A stretch of 64,000 bases of DNA. Origin: Candidatus Fermentithermobacillaceae bacterium (GTDB lineage: Bacteria; Bacillota; Sulfobacillia; Fermentithermobacillales; Fermentithermobacillaceae). Both the position numbers and the translations under genes were made by a program. Positions 36,058-43,402 of this stretch are shown here, in pieces (within the stretch, counting starts at the first letter, position 1; each line of letters begins with the position of its first letter). The notes below the pieces were generated by a model that saw nothing but the letters and a program-made list of their open reading frames with translations, made no database searches and was not told the DNA's origin. Location: assembly GCA_012837895.1 (NCBI GenBank), contig DUQH01000082.1:31375-95374 (forward strand), given 5' to 3'.

Positions 36058-36354
36058 TTACCTGATCCGGTCTGCCAGGAGTCTCCCCAGCATCTTTTCT
36101 GCCACAGACTCAGGATCTACAGAATACTCCCCGGACTCAACTGCCCGGGCAATAGGCCCGACTTTTTCGTCACGGATATCAGGGCAAGCGTTGGCTAACC
36201 GCTTTACCTTCTCAATATCTTGCGCGCTGAAAGACAGTTTGACCTTGTCTTGCAGCGCGGTTTGAGAAACAGCGGTATCCCTGGGAACCGGCTTTGATGC
36301 TTTGCTTGCCTTGTATATCTTAATTACCTGATCTATCTGTGTTCTGGATATCAT
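36058..36354 (-). CDS. flgM: Anti-sigma-28 factor FlgM
   Basis: FlgM (about 98 residues) binds the flagellar sigma factor until the hook is complete. The C-terminal region has the family core KVKLSFSAQDIEKVKRLANA and YSVDPESVAEKMLGRLL. The start is set at ATG 36354 (MISRTQIDQVIKIY), the position that fits the family; TTG 36357 is an alternative. A sigma-28-like promoter at 36397-36424 would let sigma-28 drive its own inhibitor, as known in other bacteria. Confidence 0.92.
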   Translation of the reverse strand: MISRTQIDQVIKIYKASKASKPVPRDTAVSQTALQDKVKLSFSAQDIEKVKRLANACPDIRDEKVGPIARAVESGEYSVDPESVAEKMLGRLLADRIR

Positions 36355-36396
36355 CAATTTGACATCGCCTCTTTCAAATGCCACCGTCCATCTTAC

Positions 36397-36424
36397 TCAT
36401 CGTCCATGAGCAAGCGGACGTTTA
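36397..36424 (-). promoter_or_regulatory. Sigma-28-like promoter of flgM
   Basis: The minus strand reads TAAA (36424-36421), 16 bases, GACGATGA (36404-36397), matching six of eight bases of GCCGATAA. The predicted start is near 36390, about 36 bases before the flgM ATG. Confidence 0.5.
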
Positions 36425-36441
36425 GCTTAATCGGACAAAAC

Positions 36442-36882
36442 CTAGAACCGCCTCTTGCGGATCAAATCGATAGTATACATCCTTGTACTGTTCTTGGGTT
36501 TATCCTTCTGGAAACTCACATCAGGTTCGTGGCGGCCTGGAGCATCATCAAAGTCAAACCCGTCAAGCCTGGATCCTGAAAGTGCTTTCTGGCAATCCAC
36601 ACATATCCGCCCTTTGGAAAGGGGCCTCTTGCATATAGCGCACTGGTTAGTTTCATTGATTTCAAGGTCCACCCCGACCAGGTGTCCGCGACGCACAAAC
36701 TCAGTGACTACTTCTACTGGAACACCTGTATCCTCGCTCACTTTCCTTGCCGAAGCCCCCTTGTGTTTTGCCAGGTACCTCTTGACTACCTGAAATTGCT
36801 GTTCCTCTGTTTCAAAACACTCAGGGCAAATCGACGGGCCGGAACTTACGAAGACTTTACCACACCTATCGCAGTTTTTCAT
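36442..36882 (-). CDS. yvyF: Flagellar operon protein YvyF family
   Basis: This 146-residue protein has an N-terminal zinc ribbon (CDRCGKVF and CPECFETEEQ), a winged-helix-like middle (HKGASARKVSEDTGVPVEVV) and a second zinc ribbon (CAICKRPLSKGRICVDCQ). It matches the YvyF family found between comFC and flgM in Bacillus; the function is unclear. ATG 36882 has AGGA 6 bases upstream and lies 8 bases after the comFC stop, so both are likely co-transcribed. Confidence 0.9.
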   Translation of the reverse strand: MKNCDRCGKVFVSSGPSICPECFETEEQQFQVVKRYLAKHKGASARKVSEDTGVPVEVVTEFVRRGHLVGVDLEINETNQCAICKRPLSKGRICVDCQKALSGSRLDGFDFDDAPGRHEPDVSFQKDKPKNSTRMYTIDLIRKRRF

Positions 36883-36890
36883 CTGCAATC

Positions 36891-37628
36891 CTAACATCCC
36901 TCCTCTTCAGCCAGGCGATACGGCAAAGTGCGTGCCAATGTCACGCAGTACACGTCACCAGCTCCTGCAGACTTGAGTGCCCTGGCTGCTTCATCGAGAG
37001 TTGCGCCTGTGGTAGCCACATCATCCACTAATAATACAGCAATTCCGCCCAGATGGGTACCGCGGGTCACACTCATGGTACCTCTTAGGTTGCGCCACCT
37101 GTCCCGGCGGTCCAGGCGGGCTTGTGATCCTCTTGCCTCTTCCCTTTCCAAAATATCGGCTAGGGGCACACAAATATTAGACGATACCTCTGCAGCCAGG
37201 TCTCTAGCTTGGTTGTAACCCCTGGCCTTTAGGCTAGAGCCTGCAAGGGGTACAGGCACCACGATCCCTACGTGGCCGAACTGCCCGGCCACCTGGCTGA
37301 GCAACCACCCCAGGGGCCTTGATAACCATCTCTCCCCAGTGTATTTCATCCGCCTGATGGCAGACATAAGCCGGCCGTTATAGATGCCGGCAGACCGCTG
37401 CATGTCGAAGTAGTACAGGTTGAGACGGCATTCGTGGCATAACTCCAAAGGGCGACGCACGGGGATGCCGCACACCTTGCACACCCAGGCCATCTGGCGC
37501 TTCAGATCGCCTGTGCATTTGCTGCACATGCCAACATCATTGAAAACCGGCGAGTTGCACAAACAGCAGAGTGCCTGATCACCGTAGACTAGACGGGATA
37601 AGTTGTCCAATACCTGACGCCAGGCCAT
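36891..37628 (-). CDS. comFC: ComFC family protein (phosphoribosyltransferase-like)
   Basis: This 245-residue protein is a ComFC/GntX type protein needed for DNA uptake in competent bacteria. The N-terminus carries zinc-binding cysteines (CCLCNSPVF, CSKCTGDL, CKVCGIPV, CHEC). The C-terminus is a phosphoribosyltransferase fold with the PRPP loop VLLVDDVATTGATL. The comFA helicase gene that usually precedes it in Bacillus is not present here. It heads the yvyF-flgM flagellar run. Confidence 0.92.
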   Translation of the reverse strand: MAWRQVLDNLSRLVYGDQALCCLCNSPVFNDVGMCSKCTGDLKRQMAWVCKVCGIPVRRPLELCHECRLNLYYFDMQRSAGIYNGRLMSAIRRMKYTGERWLSRPLGWLLSQVAGQFGHVGIVVPVPLAGSSLKARGYNQARDLAAEVSSNICVPLADILEREEARGSQARLDRRDRWRNLRGTMSVTRGTHLGGIAVLLVDDVATTGATLDEAARALKSAGAGDVYCVTLARTLPYRLAEEEGC

Positions 37629-37681
37629 AAGATACCCCTTTGCCGCTGAGCCGGGCTCAAACCGGAAGGTGAACCCGCACC

Positions 37682-38041
37682 CTAGTGCTTGAACCCGGTT
37701 CTTGAACCGGATATGAAATCTGTATTCAATACAAGGTCAGGAGTTCCTGAAAGGTGCGGAACCACAACCCCGTCACTGATGAGTTTTGTCACCACAAGCG
37801 AACATTCGTCAGAGCAACCCCAGGCGTCGACAGCGATCTCAAGGTCAATACCGGCCAATTGCCACTTGAGTTTCAAACACCGTGCCAGAGGCTCAATAGC
37901 CTGTTGAAGAAAGGGGTTGCCGGTGACGGATATGATAACCCTTACATGATCAAGGCCGCGTTTCAGCGAGACACCTTCCAGTATTACCAGAATACACCAA
38001 TAGCAGATGGACAACAAGAGCAGTTTGTTGACGCTGGCCAA
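37682..38041 (-). CDS. Hypothetical protein between metK and comFC
   Basis: I do not recognise this protein of about 119 residues. It starts with a hydrophobic stretch (KLLLLSICYWCILVIL) followed by a soluble part with DAWGCSDECSLVVTKLISDG and PHLSGTPDLVLNTD. The start is inferred as TTG 38041, because AGGGGG lies 8 bases upstream. That ribosome binding site is part of the 3' arm of a strong hairpin (38050-38078), so translation may depend on its opening. A GTG at 38071 would lie inside the hairpin and is less likely. Confidence 0.55.
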   Translation of the reverse strand: MASVNKLLLLSICYWCILVILEGVSLKRGLDHVRVIISVTGNPFLQQAIEPLARCLKLKWQLAGIDLEIAVDAWGCSDECSLVVTKLISDGVVVPHLSGTPDLVLNTDFISGSRTGFKH

Positions 38042-38049
38042 ATAAGATT

Positions 38050-38078
38050 CCCCCTGGAGCAATATATGCACCAGGGGG
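38050..38078 (-). terminator. Hairpin after metK that also holds a ribosome binding site
   Basis: On the minus strand CCCCCTGG (38078-38071) pairs perfectly with CCAGGGGG (38057-38050) across a 13-base loop. It begins 12 bases after the metK stop. The following AATCTTATTT is only moderately T-rich, so termination would be partial. The 3' arm contains AGGGGG, which serves the next gene. Confidence 0.6.
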
Positions 38079-38090
38079 AGTACGTGGCAG

Positions 38091-39278
38091 TTAGATGAGT
38101 CTCAGGATATCATCCTTCATGTCCAGGTGTTCCCAGGGGAGATCAAGATCTTCCCTTCCAAAGTGGCCGTAAACTGACACCTGGGAGTATATGGGCCTCT
38201 GAAGGTCGAACCGTTCAATAATGGCTGCCGGCCTGAAATCGAAGGTTTTCTTCACAACCGCCAGAATAGCTTCATCAGGTATTTCAGCTGTGCCTTTGGT
38301 ATCAATGGTAATTGAAACAGGTTGCGCCACTCCTATTACGTACGCCACCTGGACTTCGCATTCACGTGCCAGACCTGCGGCTACAATATTCTTAGCTACA
38401 TAACGGGCAGCGTAACACGCGGAACGGTCAACCTTGGTGGGATCCTTGCCTGAGAAGCTCCCTCCACCGTGCCTGGCAAATCCTCCGTAGGTATCGGCGA
38501 TGATCTTGCGCCCTGAAAGCCCGCTGTCACCTTGAGGGCCTCCTACGACGAACCTGCCGGTGGCGTTAACCAGAATGCGTGTATTATCGTCTAAAAGCTC
38601 CTGCGGGATAGCTTGTTTCACAACATGATCGATAACATCTTCCCGGATTTTGGCAAGGGGCACATCACTTGCGTGTTGGGCTGAAACCACCACTGTGTGT
38701 ACCCTTACCGGCTCCCCGTCATGGTATTCGATGGTAACCTGGGTCTTCCCGTCTGGCCTGAGATAAGGCAGGATCTTGCTGTGCCTTACATGGGACAGCT
38801 GCCTTGCCAGGCGGTGTGCCAAGTGGATGGAAATAGGCATGTAAACACCGGTTTCATCACAAGCATAACCGAACATCAGTCCCTGGTCACCGGCACCTAA
38901 AGTCTCGGGCATCTCACCCAGCTTGGATTCAAGCGAGCGGTCTACGCCAAGCGCTATGTCAGGCGACTGATCTTCAATGGCAGTGAGCACTGCGCATGTG
39001 TCCGCATCAAAACCAAATTTCGCCCGGGTATAGCCTATGCGCCGCAAAGTTTCCCTGACGATTAGGGGCATTTCAACGTAACATTCGGTGGATATCTCTC
39101 CTGCCACCAACACAAACCCTGTCTTTACAAGGCATTCACAGGCAACCCGTGCCACCTTGTCCTTCTCAAGGATAGCGTCAAGGATGGCATCGACGATCTG
39201 ATCGGCGACTTTGTCTGGGTGGCCCTCAGTTACAGATTCTGAAGTAAAGAGCTGTCTTCCTCTGCCCATCGTTGCCAT
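38091..39278 (-). CDS. metK: S-adenosylmethionine synthetase
   Basis: MetK makes S-adenosylmethionine from methionine and ATP. The protein (395 residues) has [18 protein letters not shown] at the N-terminus, the catalytic-loop region [16 protein letters not shown], the [20 protein letters not shown] segment and [20 protein letters not shown] 39278 is placed 9-10 bases after GGAGGTG. The 88-base leader contains hairpins, one including the ribosome binding site, but I see no SAM-riboswitch core. Confidence 0.97.
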   Translation of the reverse strand: MATMGRGRQLFTSESVTEGHPDKVADQIVDAILDAILEKDKVARVACECLVKTGFVLVAGEISTECYVEMPLIVRETLRRIGYTRAKFGFDADTCAVLTAIEDQSPDIALGVDRSLESKLGEMPETLGAGDQGLMFGYACDETGVYMPISIHLAHRLARQLSHVRHSKILPYLRPDGKTQVTIEYHDGEPVRVHTVVVSAQHASDVPLAKIREDVIDHVVKQAIPQELLDDNTRILVNATGRFVVGGPQGDSGLSGRKIIADTYGGFARHGGGSFSGKDPTKVDRSACYAARYVAKNIVAAGLARECEVQVAYVIGVAQPVSITIDTKGTAEIPDEAILAVVKKTFDFRPAAIIERFDLQRPIYSQVSVYGHFGREDLDLPWEHLDMKDDILRLI

Positions 39279-39371
39279 AGCCAGGCCCACCTCCAAGAGG
39301 AGTAATGTCAGAATCTAACCAGGCCCATAGGCTGGAGTATCTAAGACATCTTAGCATCCGCCGAAATTATA
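39279..39371 (-). promoter_or_regulatory. metK leader: TATAAT box and hairpins
   Basis: The minus strand has a perfect TATAAT (39371-39366) but no good -35 at the right distance. The leader then contains CTAAGA / TCTTAG (39354-39341) with a two-base centre, and CTCC-TCTT-GGAG, which pairs the metK Shine-Dalgarno with an upstream anti-sequence. These could form a translational switch. The regulatory role is speculative. Confidence 0.4.
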
Positions 39372-39395
39372 GTCAAACGCCCATGGCAAGGGTTG

Positions 39396-39410
39396 CTAGG
39401 CACTGCCTAG
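39396..39410 (-). terminator. Hairpin over the fabZ stop codon
   Basis: CTAGGC / GCCTAG with a 3-base loop forms a perfect stem that covers the last codons and TAG of fabZ. No T-run follows. It may slow or end transcription before metK, or simply protect the 3' end. Confidence 0.35.
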
Positions 39411-39878
39411 TGCAAACACAATCACGGCGGAAGCCACTTCTTGGCCGTCTACAAGAGCTGCGCCCCGTGCCCTGCATATGTTCATGCGCATAGACTCGAT
39501 TTCCATTTCGGCACGAAGGGTGTCACCAGGCCTTATCGGCTTCCTGAACCGGGCATTTTCAACCGCAGCCAGATAAGCTACCTGCCCGCTGAGGCCTGAT
39601 TCAGCAAGCACAGCCAAAGCTGCTGTCTGGGCCATCATCTCCAAGGTGATCACGCCGGGGAAGACAGGTTCCTGGGGAAAATGCCCCTGAAAAAACATGT
39701 GGTCTTGTGGGACATCATATTCAGCTAGGGCTGATTGCCCGTGCTGCACGCAGATTATGCGGGATACAAACAAAAAAGGAGGCCTGTGAGGAAGAATCCC
39801 TGTAACCCGGCGCAGTTGTTCACATTCACATCTATGATCTTCACGCGTCTTATCCCGGCAACCGGGATTCTTGTTCAT
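39396..39878 (-). CDS. fabZ: 3-hydroxyacyl-ACP dehydratase FabZ family
   Basis: This is a FabZ-type hot-dog dehydratase of about 160 residues, acting in fatty-acid elongation. It has LPHRPPFLFVSRI, the catalytic histidine in GHFPQEPVFPG and the catalytic glutamate in ITLEMMAQTA. The ATG 39878 start has GGGAG 9 bases upstream and gives a 29-base overlap with the preceding rod gene. It has a longer polar N-terminus than usual. In Bacillus a second fabZ (ywpB) lies at this place behind flhO-flhP, so the linkage to flagellar genes is conserved. Confidence 0.92.
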   Translation of the reverse strand: MNKNPGCRDKTREDHRCECEQLRRVTGILPHRPPFLFVSRIICVQHGQSALAEYDVPQDHMFFQGHFPQEPVFPGVITLEMMAQTAALAVLAESGLSGQVAYLAAVENARFRKPIRPGDTLRAEMEIESMRMNICRARGAALVDGQEVASAVIVFALGSA

Positions 39879-40185
39879 CAGCATCATCTCCCGACAATTC
39901 ACTGGGAGATGATTTCGACAGCTGCTCATAAAGTACCTTCGCCAGCCCTATGCCTCCTCCTTGCGCCCAAACCTTTCCCATGGATTGGGAAAACAGTACG
40001 TCCCATGGACCGAGGTCCATACCTGCGTTTTTGGCCATGTTGCGCCACAAGGTTGTAAGGAATACAGACTCAAATTCACGGCAAGCTTCAGCCAGCTTGG
40101 CATCTTGCTTAGGGGGTGAGATACTGGCTGATTTAGCTAATCCGGTTAAGCTGGTATATGGCATGACACTTATGTTGTTGTTCAT
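39850..40185 (-). CDS. Rod-binding protein, FlgJ N-terminal type
   Basis: This 111-residue protein matches the N-terminal rod-binding domain of FlgJ: KLAEACREFESVFLTTLWRNM then MGKVWAQGGGIGLAKVLYEQL. It lacks the muramidase domain of proteobacterial FlgJ. It likely helps rod assembly with FlgF and FlgG encoded upstream. It follows flgG by 49 bases and overlaps fabZ. Confidence 0.88.
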   Translation of the reverse strand: MNNNISVMPYTSLTGLAKSASISPPKQDAKLAEACREFESVFLTTLWRNMAKNAGMDLGPWDVLFSQSMGKVWAQGGGIGLAKVLYEQLSKSSPSELSGDDADEQESRLPG

Positions 40186-40234
40186 AGGCCATTTCCCTCT
40201 CGTTGTCTAGAGCCTTACGCCTGATTCCCTATGG

Positions 40235-40996
40235 CTACCGCCTTATGTTATTGGCGATTGCCCACATCTGGTCGGCAGTTTCCACCGATTTTGAGTTGAG
40301 TTCAAAAGCTCTCTGGGCAATGATCAGGTTCACCATCTCAGACACGATCTCAACATTGGATTTCTCTATGTAGCCTGACAGCACAGTACCTGCGCCCTGC
40401 TGCCCGGGCCGCACTTCAACGCCCTCTCCCGACTGGGGAGTCTCCCTGTAGAGGTTAGAACCTATGGCATCCAAGCCTGCAGGGTTGGGAAACATAGTCA
40501 GCACGATTTGCCCAAACTCCTGGAAAGAGCCGCCTACCCTGGCCCTGATGATGCCATTCTCATCTACACTTAGCTCCCCGGCGTTGCGTGGTACGGGACT
40601 TCCGCCTCTCAGTTTGACATAATGTCCTGCAGCAGTCACCAACCTGCCCTGGCTGTCCAGCCTGAATGAACCGTCCCGGGTATAATAATCGTTGCCATCA
40701 GGGCCTTGAATGGTGAAAAAGCCCTGGCCCTGTATGGCCATGAACAGAGGGTCGTCACACCCTTCAAGAGCGCCTTGCTGAAAATCCCTGTAAGTGCCAG
40801 CTGCACGCACCCCGCTTCCCACTGAAGCTGCAGTGTTTCTGCCAACCAGGATGTTTTGATAGTAGAGATCCTGGAAGTCCACCCGCTGTCTCTTAAAACC
40901 TGCAGTGTTCACGTTTGCAAGGTTATTGGAAATGTTATCTATGTTGAACTGCTGGGCCGTCATTCCTGTCGCCCCGGACCACAGCGCTCTTATCAT
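40235..40996 (-). CDS. flgG: Flagellar distal rod protein FlgG
   Basis: This 253-residue protein has the rod/hook N-terminal motif ALWSGATGMTAQQFNIDNIS then NNLANVNTAGFKRQ, the middle segment IQGQGFFTIQGPDG, and the C-terminal SNVEIVSEMVNLIIAQRAFE. It corresponds to FlhP/FlgG of Bacillus at this locus. The start is ATG 40996. It is separated from flgF by 126 bases that contain a tandem 11-bp repeat. Confidence 0.93.
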   Translation of the reverse strand: MIRALWSGATGMTAQQFNIDNISNNLANVNTAGFKRQRVDFQDLYYQNILVGRNTAASVGSGVRAAGTYRDFQQGALEGCDDPLFMAIQGQGFFTIQGPDGNDYYTRDGSFRLDSQGRLVTAAGHYVKLRGGSPVPRNAGELSVDENGIIRARVGGSFQEFGQIVLTMFPNPAGLDAIGSNLYRETPQSGEGVEVRPGQQGAGTVLSGYIEKSNVEIVSEMVNLIIAQRAFELNSKSVETADQMWAIANNIRR

Positions 40997-41020
40997 CCTA
41001 AGCTACCCCCTTCATGTTTC

Positions 41021-41064
41021 TACACGGTTGCTACACGGCTCCGGTACGGTTCCTGTATGGCTCC
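41021..41064. repeat. Degenerate 11-bp tandem repeat between flgF and flgG
   Basis: Four consecutive 11-bp units (41021-41031, 41032-41042, 41043-41053, 41054-41064): TACACGGTTGC, TACACGGCTCC, GGTACGGTTCC and TGTATGGCTCC. The period is close to one DNA helical turn. It lies in the 126-bp gap upstream of flgG. Confidence 0.7.
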
Positions 41065-41122
41065 TATATCAGCACTCCCCTTGCCGCCCAGAACACGCTG
41101 CCCTTGGTATCCTCGACAGAAA

Positions 41123-41860
41123 CTACACCCTTCCGACCCGGTTCACAGCTTGCTCCAAAGTCTCATCGTGGGAGCGGAGCGCCCGCTGGGCAGCTTCATA
41201 TACCCTCATGGCAGAGATGAGCGCAACCATTTCTGACACAGGATCTACCGTGGATTTCTCAAGCACCCCAACCAGCACCCTGGGAGACTCAATGGGAGTG
41301 GCGTTACCACCGGTTAACCTGAACAGGCCGTTGCCCTCTTTCTCCAGTTCATAGTCGCCGGAAAACGAGAAGACGGACAACTTGTCCACTGTCTCATCAT
41401 CAGCAAACACGGCGCCGTCGTCGGAAATGCTATAGACCTTGCCGGACTCAAGGGCAATCGCACTGTTTGTGCCCAAAACCCTGTACCCGCCTACAGTCAG
41501 GTAGCCATCTTCGTCCTTCAGGTTGCCCATGCGGGTGTACCTGGTGCCTGCTGGAGTTTCAACAGCCAGGTAGGTGCCTTGGGGCAAAGCAATATCCAAG
41601 GGCCGCTGTGTAGTTTCAAGCCCGCCTACAGTATCCATGGTGGCAATGTCGTGGAGTACCGTTCCGCTGGAATATCCCCCGATAGCTGCTTGAGACAGGT
41701 TATCGAACCTGTACATCAAGGCATCGTGGAAACTCTGAAACACCACTTTGTCCTTTTGATACGCTACAGTATCAGTGTTGGCCAGGTTATTTGCTATTAC
41801 TTCCTGGTTGAGCACCTGGGCCCTCATTGCCGTAGCGGCAGACAGAATACCTCTGATCAA
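41123..41860 (-). CDS. flgF: Flagellar proximal rod protein FlgF
   Basis: This 245-residue protein has the rod N-terminal motif ATAMRAQVLNQEVIANNLAN and the C-terminal STVDPVSEMVALISAMRVYE. It is the FlhO/FlgF partner of the next gene, flgG. The start is TTG 41860 with AAGGGGG 8 bases upstream. A good sigma-28-like promoter lies at 41882-41908. Paralogue assignment F versus G rests on order and on the closer match of the second gene to FlgG. Confidence 0.9.
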   Translation of the reverse strand: MIRGILSAATAMRAQVLNQEVIANNLANTDTVAYQKDKVVFQSFHDALMYRFDNLSQAAIGGYSSGTVLHDIATMDTVGGLETTQRPLDIALPQGTYLAVETPAGTRYTRMGNLKDEDGYLTVGGYRVLGTNSAIALESGKVYSISDDGAVFADDETVDKLSVFSFSGDYELEKEGNGLFRLTGGNATPIESPRVLVGVLEKSTVDPVSEMVALISAMRVYEAAQRALRSHDETLEQAVNRVGRV

Positions 41861-41881
41861 GCAAAATTCCCCCTTGAGTTC

Positions 41882-41908
41882 TTATCGGTAAGGAACACAA
41901 ACGTATTA
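41882..41908 (-). promoter_or_regulatory. Sigma-28-like promoter of flgF-flgG
   Basis: The minus strand reads TAAT (41908-41905), 15 bases, ACCGATAA (41889-41882). The -10 matches seven of eight bases of GCCGATAA and the spacing is the standard 15. It lies about 20 bases upstream of the flgF TTG. Confidence 0.6.
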
Positions 41909-41961
41909 GAGGTCTTGGGGGAAAAGCTTTCATTCGAAGGCGGAGAGAGACAAGTTGACAA

Positions 41962-42987
41962 TTAACCGGTGAGGCTTTCAATATGTTCCCTGTAAAGGTC
42001 GAAGTTCTCCAAGGCTACCATGGTACCCCTTGCAACACACGATATGGGGTCTTCAGCTACATGGACGGGCAAGCCGGTTTCATCCCTTATGAGTTGGGAC
42101 ATACCCTTAAGAAGGGCGCCGCCACCTGTAAGCACGATACCCTTGTCGATAATGTCACCTAGCAGCTCGGGAGGGGTACGGTCCAACACTTGCCTGACTG
42201 CATGACAAATGACCTCAAGGGGTTCCTTCAAAGCAACCCTTATATCTACAGAACTCACTGATACGCTCCTGGGAAGCCCTGTAATCGCGTCCCGGCCCCT
42301 CACTTCATACCTGGTTTCTTCGTTGGCTTCAGGATGGGCTGACCCGACAGCAATCTTGACTTGCTCTGCCGTGGATTCACCTACAAAAAGGGTATATTCC
42401 CTCCGCATATACCTGATAATGGCGTCGTCGAACGCATTACCGCCTATGCGAGTAGAAGTGCCTGTGACTATCCCGTTGAGGGAAAGCACTGCTATATCAG
42501 TGGTTCCCCCTCCGATGTCCACTATCATATGCCCTTTGGGAGCCGTGATGTCCAGGCCCGCGCCCAGGGCAGCGGCGAGAGGTTCTTCAATCAGGTATAC
42601 CTTTCTGCCTCCTGCTGCCAGGCCTGCATGAAGTACTGCCCTCCGCTCTACTGAAGTGACTGCAGCGGGTACGCACAAGAGGAGTGTTGGCTTGAATACC
42701 AGGGTTGAACCAAGGCTCTTGCGCAAGAAATACCTGAGCATTATCTCAGTGACCTCAAAATCATTGATCACGCCCTCCATCAGAGGGCTTACTGTCACAA
42801 TGCTTCCAGGCGTTCTTCCAACCATCCTCCTGGCTTCAGTGCCAACTGCCAAGACCTCTTTGGTTTCGACATGCCTTGCGATCACTGAAGGTTCTCTGAG
42901 GACAACACCTTTGCCTGATACAAACACCAAGATGGAGCAAGTTCCGAGGTCAATCCCAACCTTCTTGCCACCTATCACAATAGCCAC
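41962..42987 (-). CDS. mbl: Rod-shape protein, MreB/Mbl family
   Basis: This 341-residue actin-like protein organises lateral wall synthesis. It shows the actin-fold nucleotide motifs: VGIDLGTCSILVFV (phosphate 1), MIVDIGGGTTDIAVLSLNG (phosphate 2) and GIVLTGGGALLKGM (adenosine). The gene lies between spoIIID and flgF, the place of mbl in B. subtilis, so mbl is chosen over mreB by position. GTG 42987 or GTG 42978 (GGGGTGG 5 bases upstream) is the start. Confidence 0.93.
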   Translation of the reverse strand: MAIVIGGKKVGIDLGTCSILVFVSGKGVVLREPSVIARHVETKEVLAVGTEARRMVGRTPGSIVTVSPLMEGVINDFEVTEIMLRYFLRKSLGSTLVFKPTLLLCVPAAVTSVERRAVLHAGLAAGGRKVYLIEEPLAAALGAGLDITAPKGHMIVDIGGGTTDIAVLSLNGIVTGTSTRIGGNAFDDAIIRYMRREYTLFVGESTAEQVKIAVGSAHPEANEETRYEVRGRDAITGLPRSVSVSSVDIRVALKEPLEVICHAVRQVLDRTPPELLGDIIDKGIVLTGGGALLKGMSQLIRDETGLPVHVAEDPISCVARGTMVALENFDLYREHIESLTG

Positions 42988-43048
42988 CCCACTGTATTAC
43001 TAAGCAGATAGTTCTACAGATGGTGCCAAGATCCTTCAAAGAGTGGTA

Positions 43049-43071
43049 AATCCGGCCAGGGAATCCGGATT
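43049..43071 (-). terminator. Hairpin at the end of spoIIID
   Basis: AATCCGG / CCGGATT with a 9-base loop on the minus strand lies right at the spoIIID stop codon. It is followed by TACCACTCTTTG, so the T-run is poor. It may partly separate spoIIID from mbl. Confidence 0.4.
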
Positions 43072-43321
43072 AGGTGGCTTTTTGGTATTTCCTTCTGGTA
43101 GCTTCTCCCCCTCTGATGTGTCTCTCAGCTTTGTTCACGTCTAATATTTCACGCACAAGTTTTGCCAGCTGCGGGCGGATTTTAGGCAACCGTTCTGTAA
43201 CATCCTTGTGCACAGTACTCTTGGAAACCCCGAAGATGCGGGCAGCTTCACGGACCGTCGAGTGTGTATCCCTGATGTATTCGCCAATCTCGATGGCGCG
43301 CTTCCATATCACTTCATTCAT
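43070..43321 (-). CDS. spoIIID: Sporulation transcription factor SpoIIID
   Basis: This 83-residue DNA-binding protein matches SpoIIID throughout, including the helix-turn-helix TVREAARIFGVSKSTVHKDV and TERLPKIRPQLAKLVREIL, ending HIRGGEATRRKYQK. SpoIIID switches the mother-cell programme between sigma-E and sigma-K. It proves that the organism is, or recently was, a spore former. A sigma-E-like promoter is possible at 43355-43382. Confidence 0.97.
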   Translation of the reverse strand: MNEVIWKRAIEIGEYIRDTHSTVREAARIFGVSKSTVHKDVTERLPKIRPQLAKLVREILDVNKAERHIRGGEATRRKYQKAT

Positions 43322-43354
43322 ACAAGCGTCCCCCTTAGTGGGATGTTACGGTAA

Positions 43355-43382
43355 TATATATGCAAGTGCGGGGAAATCATGA
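43355..43382 (-). promoter_or_regulatory. Possible sigma-E promoter of spoIIID
   Basis: The minus strand has TCATGATT (43382-43375), 12 bases, then CATATATA (43362-43355). This resembles the sigma-E pattern (an ATATT-like -35 and a CATAnnnT-like -10), but the -35 match is imperfect and the spacing slightly short. Confidence 0.3.
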
Positions 43383-43402
43383 ACCAAGAGCCCGTTCACA
43401 GA

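Noticed and set aside
39279..39395. SAM riboswitch upstream of metK
   Set aside because: The leader is short and I find no four-way junction core or kink-turn motif; only small hairpins are seen.
41021..41064. CRISPR-like array
   Set aside because: Units are 11 bp without spacers and are degenerate; there are no cas genes.
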